Shown: piece by piece, positions 63,501 through 64,000 of the stretch | Position numbering within the stretch: the first letter of the stretch is position 1 | How the letters are laid out: each line of letters starts with the position of its first letter | From: Megalopta genalis | Lineage: Eukaryota > Arthropoda > Insecta > Hymenoptera > Halictidae | Assembly: GCF_051020955.1 (NCBI RefSeq) | Contig: NW_027476313.1 | Location: 248,001 to 312,000 of the forward strand | Reading direction: 5' to 3' | DNA length: 64,000 nt | Program-made: the position numbers and the translations under genes | Notes under the pieces: generated by a model | Database searches by the model: none | What the model saw: the letters and a program-made list of their open reading frames with translations, nothing else | Told to the model about the DNA's origin: nothing

Positions 63501-64000
63501 ACGAATGATTTGGCTTCAAATACTTGCGAATATAAGCGATATAGCTTCAACTGCATGCGAAACAAACGAGTTAGCTTCAAATCCAAGCGAAACACATGAT
63601 TTAGCTTCAAATTCTTGCGATTCACATGGTTTAGCTTCAAATCCTTGCTATGCAAATGGTTTAGCTTCAAATACTTGTTTATACATAATTCAGCTTCAAC
63701 TGCATGCGAAAGAAACGAATTAGCTTCAAATGCAAGCGAAACAAATGATTTAGATTCAAATTCATGCGAAGTAGGAGGCTTAGATTCAAATCCATGCGAA
63801 ACGAATGGTTTGGCTTCAAATACTTGTGATATACATGATTTAGCTTCAACTGCATGCGGAACAAACGCGTTAGCTTCAAATCCAAGCGAAACACATGATT
63901 TAGCTTCAAATCAATGCGAAGTAGTAGCCTTAGTTTCAAATTTATGCGAAACGAATGATGTGGCTTCAAATACTTGCGAATATAAGCGATATAGCTTCAA
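51570..64000 (-). repeat. 3039-bp super-repeat family with 750- and 962-bp subunits
   Basis: Block 51570-54608 is repeated at 54609-57647 (offset 3039). A third copy is shifted by 5053 bp (59662 on), and the start of a fourth by another 3941 bp (from about 63600). Inside, 750-bp units recur (52568, 53318, 54068; 55607, 56357, 57107; 60660, 61410, 62160). 962-bp units occupy 57107-59031 and break monomer phase by 2 bp. Copies are almost identical. Confidence 0.8.
62944..63032 (-). repeat. Example of the recurrent phase-breaking block of the right arm
   Basis: A non-canonical stretch (GCATAAAGTGTATTGCGAAA, then CTTCTAATCCAAACTTCAAA, then GAAGTAGAAGGAATGCGAAA) contains two direct copies of GCGAAACAATCGAGTTAGCT and shifts the 30-bp phase. 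The same block with small variants recurs near 23371, 30116, 30928, 32488, 36536, 38456, 40376, 42296, 46738, 47489, 50160, 50910, 53285, 54035, 57075 and 60627, once per super-repeat. Confidence 0.8.

Larger units (their letters stand above)
29418..64000 (-). repeat. Right satellite arm, distal part: highly homogenised 30-bp/150-bp array
   Basis: About 1150 monomers in the same orientation as 20559-24038. The 150-bp unit is clear: five monomers starting GCATGCGAAACAAACGAG, CCAAGCGAAACACATGAT, TCATGCGACGTAGGAGGC, CCATGCGAAACGAACGGT and ACTTGTGATATACATGAT. In the plus frame these give ACETNELASN, PSETHDLDSN, SCDVGGLDSN, PCETNGLASN and TCDIHDLALT. Two minus frames and one plus frame stay open for up to about 230 codons, then break at phase-shifting blocks. 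Super-repeats differ by few bases, in contrast to the left arm. No gene is supported anywhere in this stretch. It continues past the window end. Confidence 0.95.

Noticed and set aside
29481..64000. Dozens of 60-250-codon ORFs with decapeptide repeats as genes
   Set aside because: Three frames are open at once because the period is a multiple of three. ORFs end at the same phase-shift blocks, and monomer variants change mainly second codon positions. They are by-products of the satellite.
1..64000. CENP-B box in the satellite suggesting centromere
   Set aside because: Monomers contain TTCGnnnnA in some variants (TTCGCATGA) but not the CGGG half of the box; no support beyond satellite nature.

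Overview
The window looks like nuclear DNA of an arthropod, probably an insect. It has three components: (i) a huge AT-rich satellite built from a 30-bp monomer, which fills about 55 of the 64 kb and runs off both ends; (ii) a 3.4-kb fragment of a Polinton/adintovirus-like element (small pX-like virion protein, FtsK/HerA-A32-type packaging ATPase, a DUF8207-type protein, and a fibre-like protein with 'NP..DDAATK.YVD' motifs); and (iii) one nearly complete Ty3/gypsy LTR retrotransposon. The host assignment is an inference from the gag Cys/His pattern and from the viral gene set, both of which I know mainly from arthropod genomes. I saw no ordinary host gene and no rRNA or tRNA gene.

Layout: 1-17128 is satellite in one orientation (plus-strand signature TTCGCATGGATTTGAAGC). 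17120-20560 is the viral fragment: a pX-like gene on the minus strand, a nine-copy 32/33-bp minisatellite, then ATPase, a DUF8207 gene split by a frameshift, a small coiled-coil gene and a fibre-like gene, all plus. From 20559 the satellite resumes in the OPPOSITE orientation (signature GCTTCAAATCCATGCGAA) and continues to 64000, interrupted only by the retrotransposon at 24039-29417 (target duplication GCTT). The viral fragment therefore lies at the axis of a very large inverted satellite repeat and is cut at both ends by satellite.

The satellite is hierarchical. Five diverged 30-bp monomers form a 150-bp unit. In the right arm these units form near-identical super-repeats of 750, 962, 1560, 1920, 2732, 3039, 3422 and 5053 bp. 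The left arm is an older mosaic of 0.3-2.5-kb duplications. Because 30 is a multiple of three, three reading frames of the satellite stay open for hundreds of bases, producing many spurious ORFs with a 10-residue period. The fibre-like viral ORF runs in frame into one of these frames. The first 169 bp of the right arm are an inverted copy (166/169 identical by eye) of left-arm positions 12570-12738, so the two arms share history.

The retrotransposon (minus strand; LTRs 643 bp with 3 differences) has gag, protease, RT, RNase H and a D,D35E integrase. A well-formed candidate -1 frameshift signal sits at the gag-pro junction (GGGAAAC in the correct phase, 7-nt spacer, hairpin). Further breaks in gag and protease suggest this copy is recent but defective. 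The viral genes also show decay: a Gly-to-Asp change in the ATPase P-loop, a frameshift, and truncation at both ends. Inverted satellite arms, a viral fossil and a transposon together would be compatible with a small-RNA-producing locus, but that needs data.
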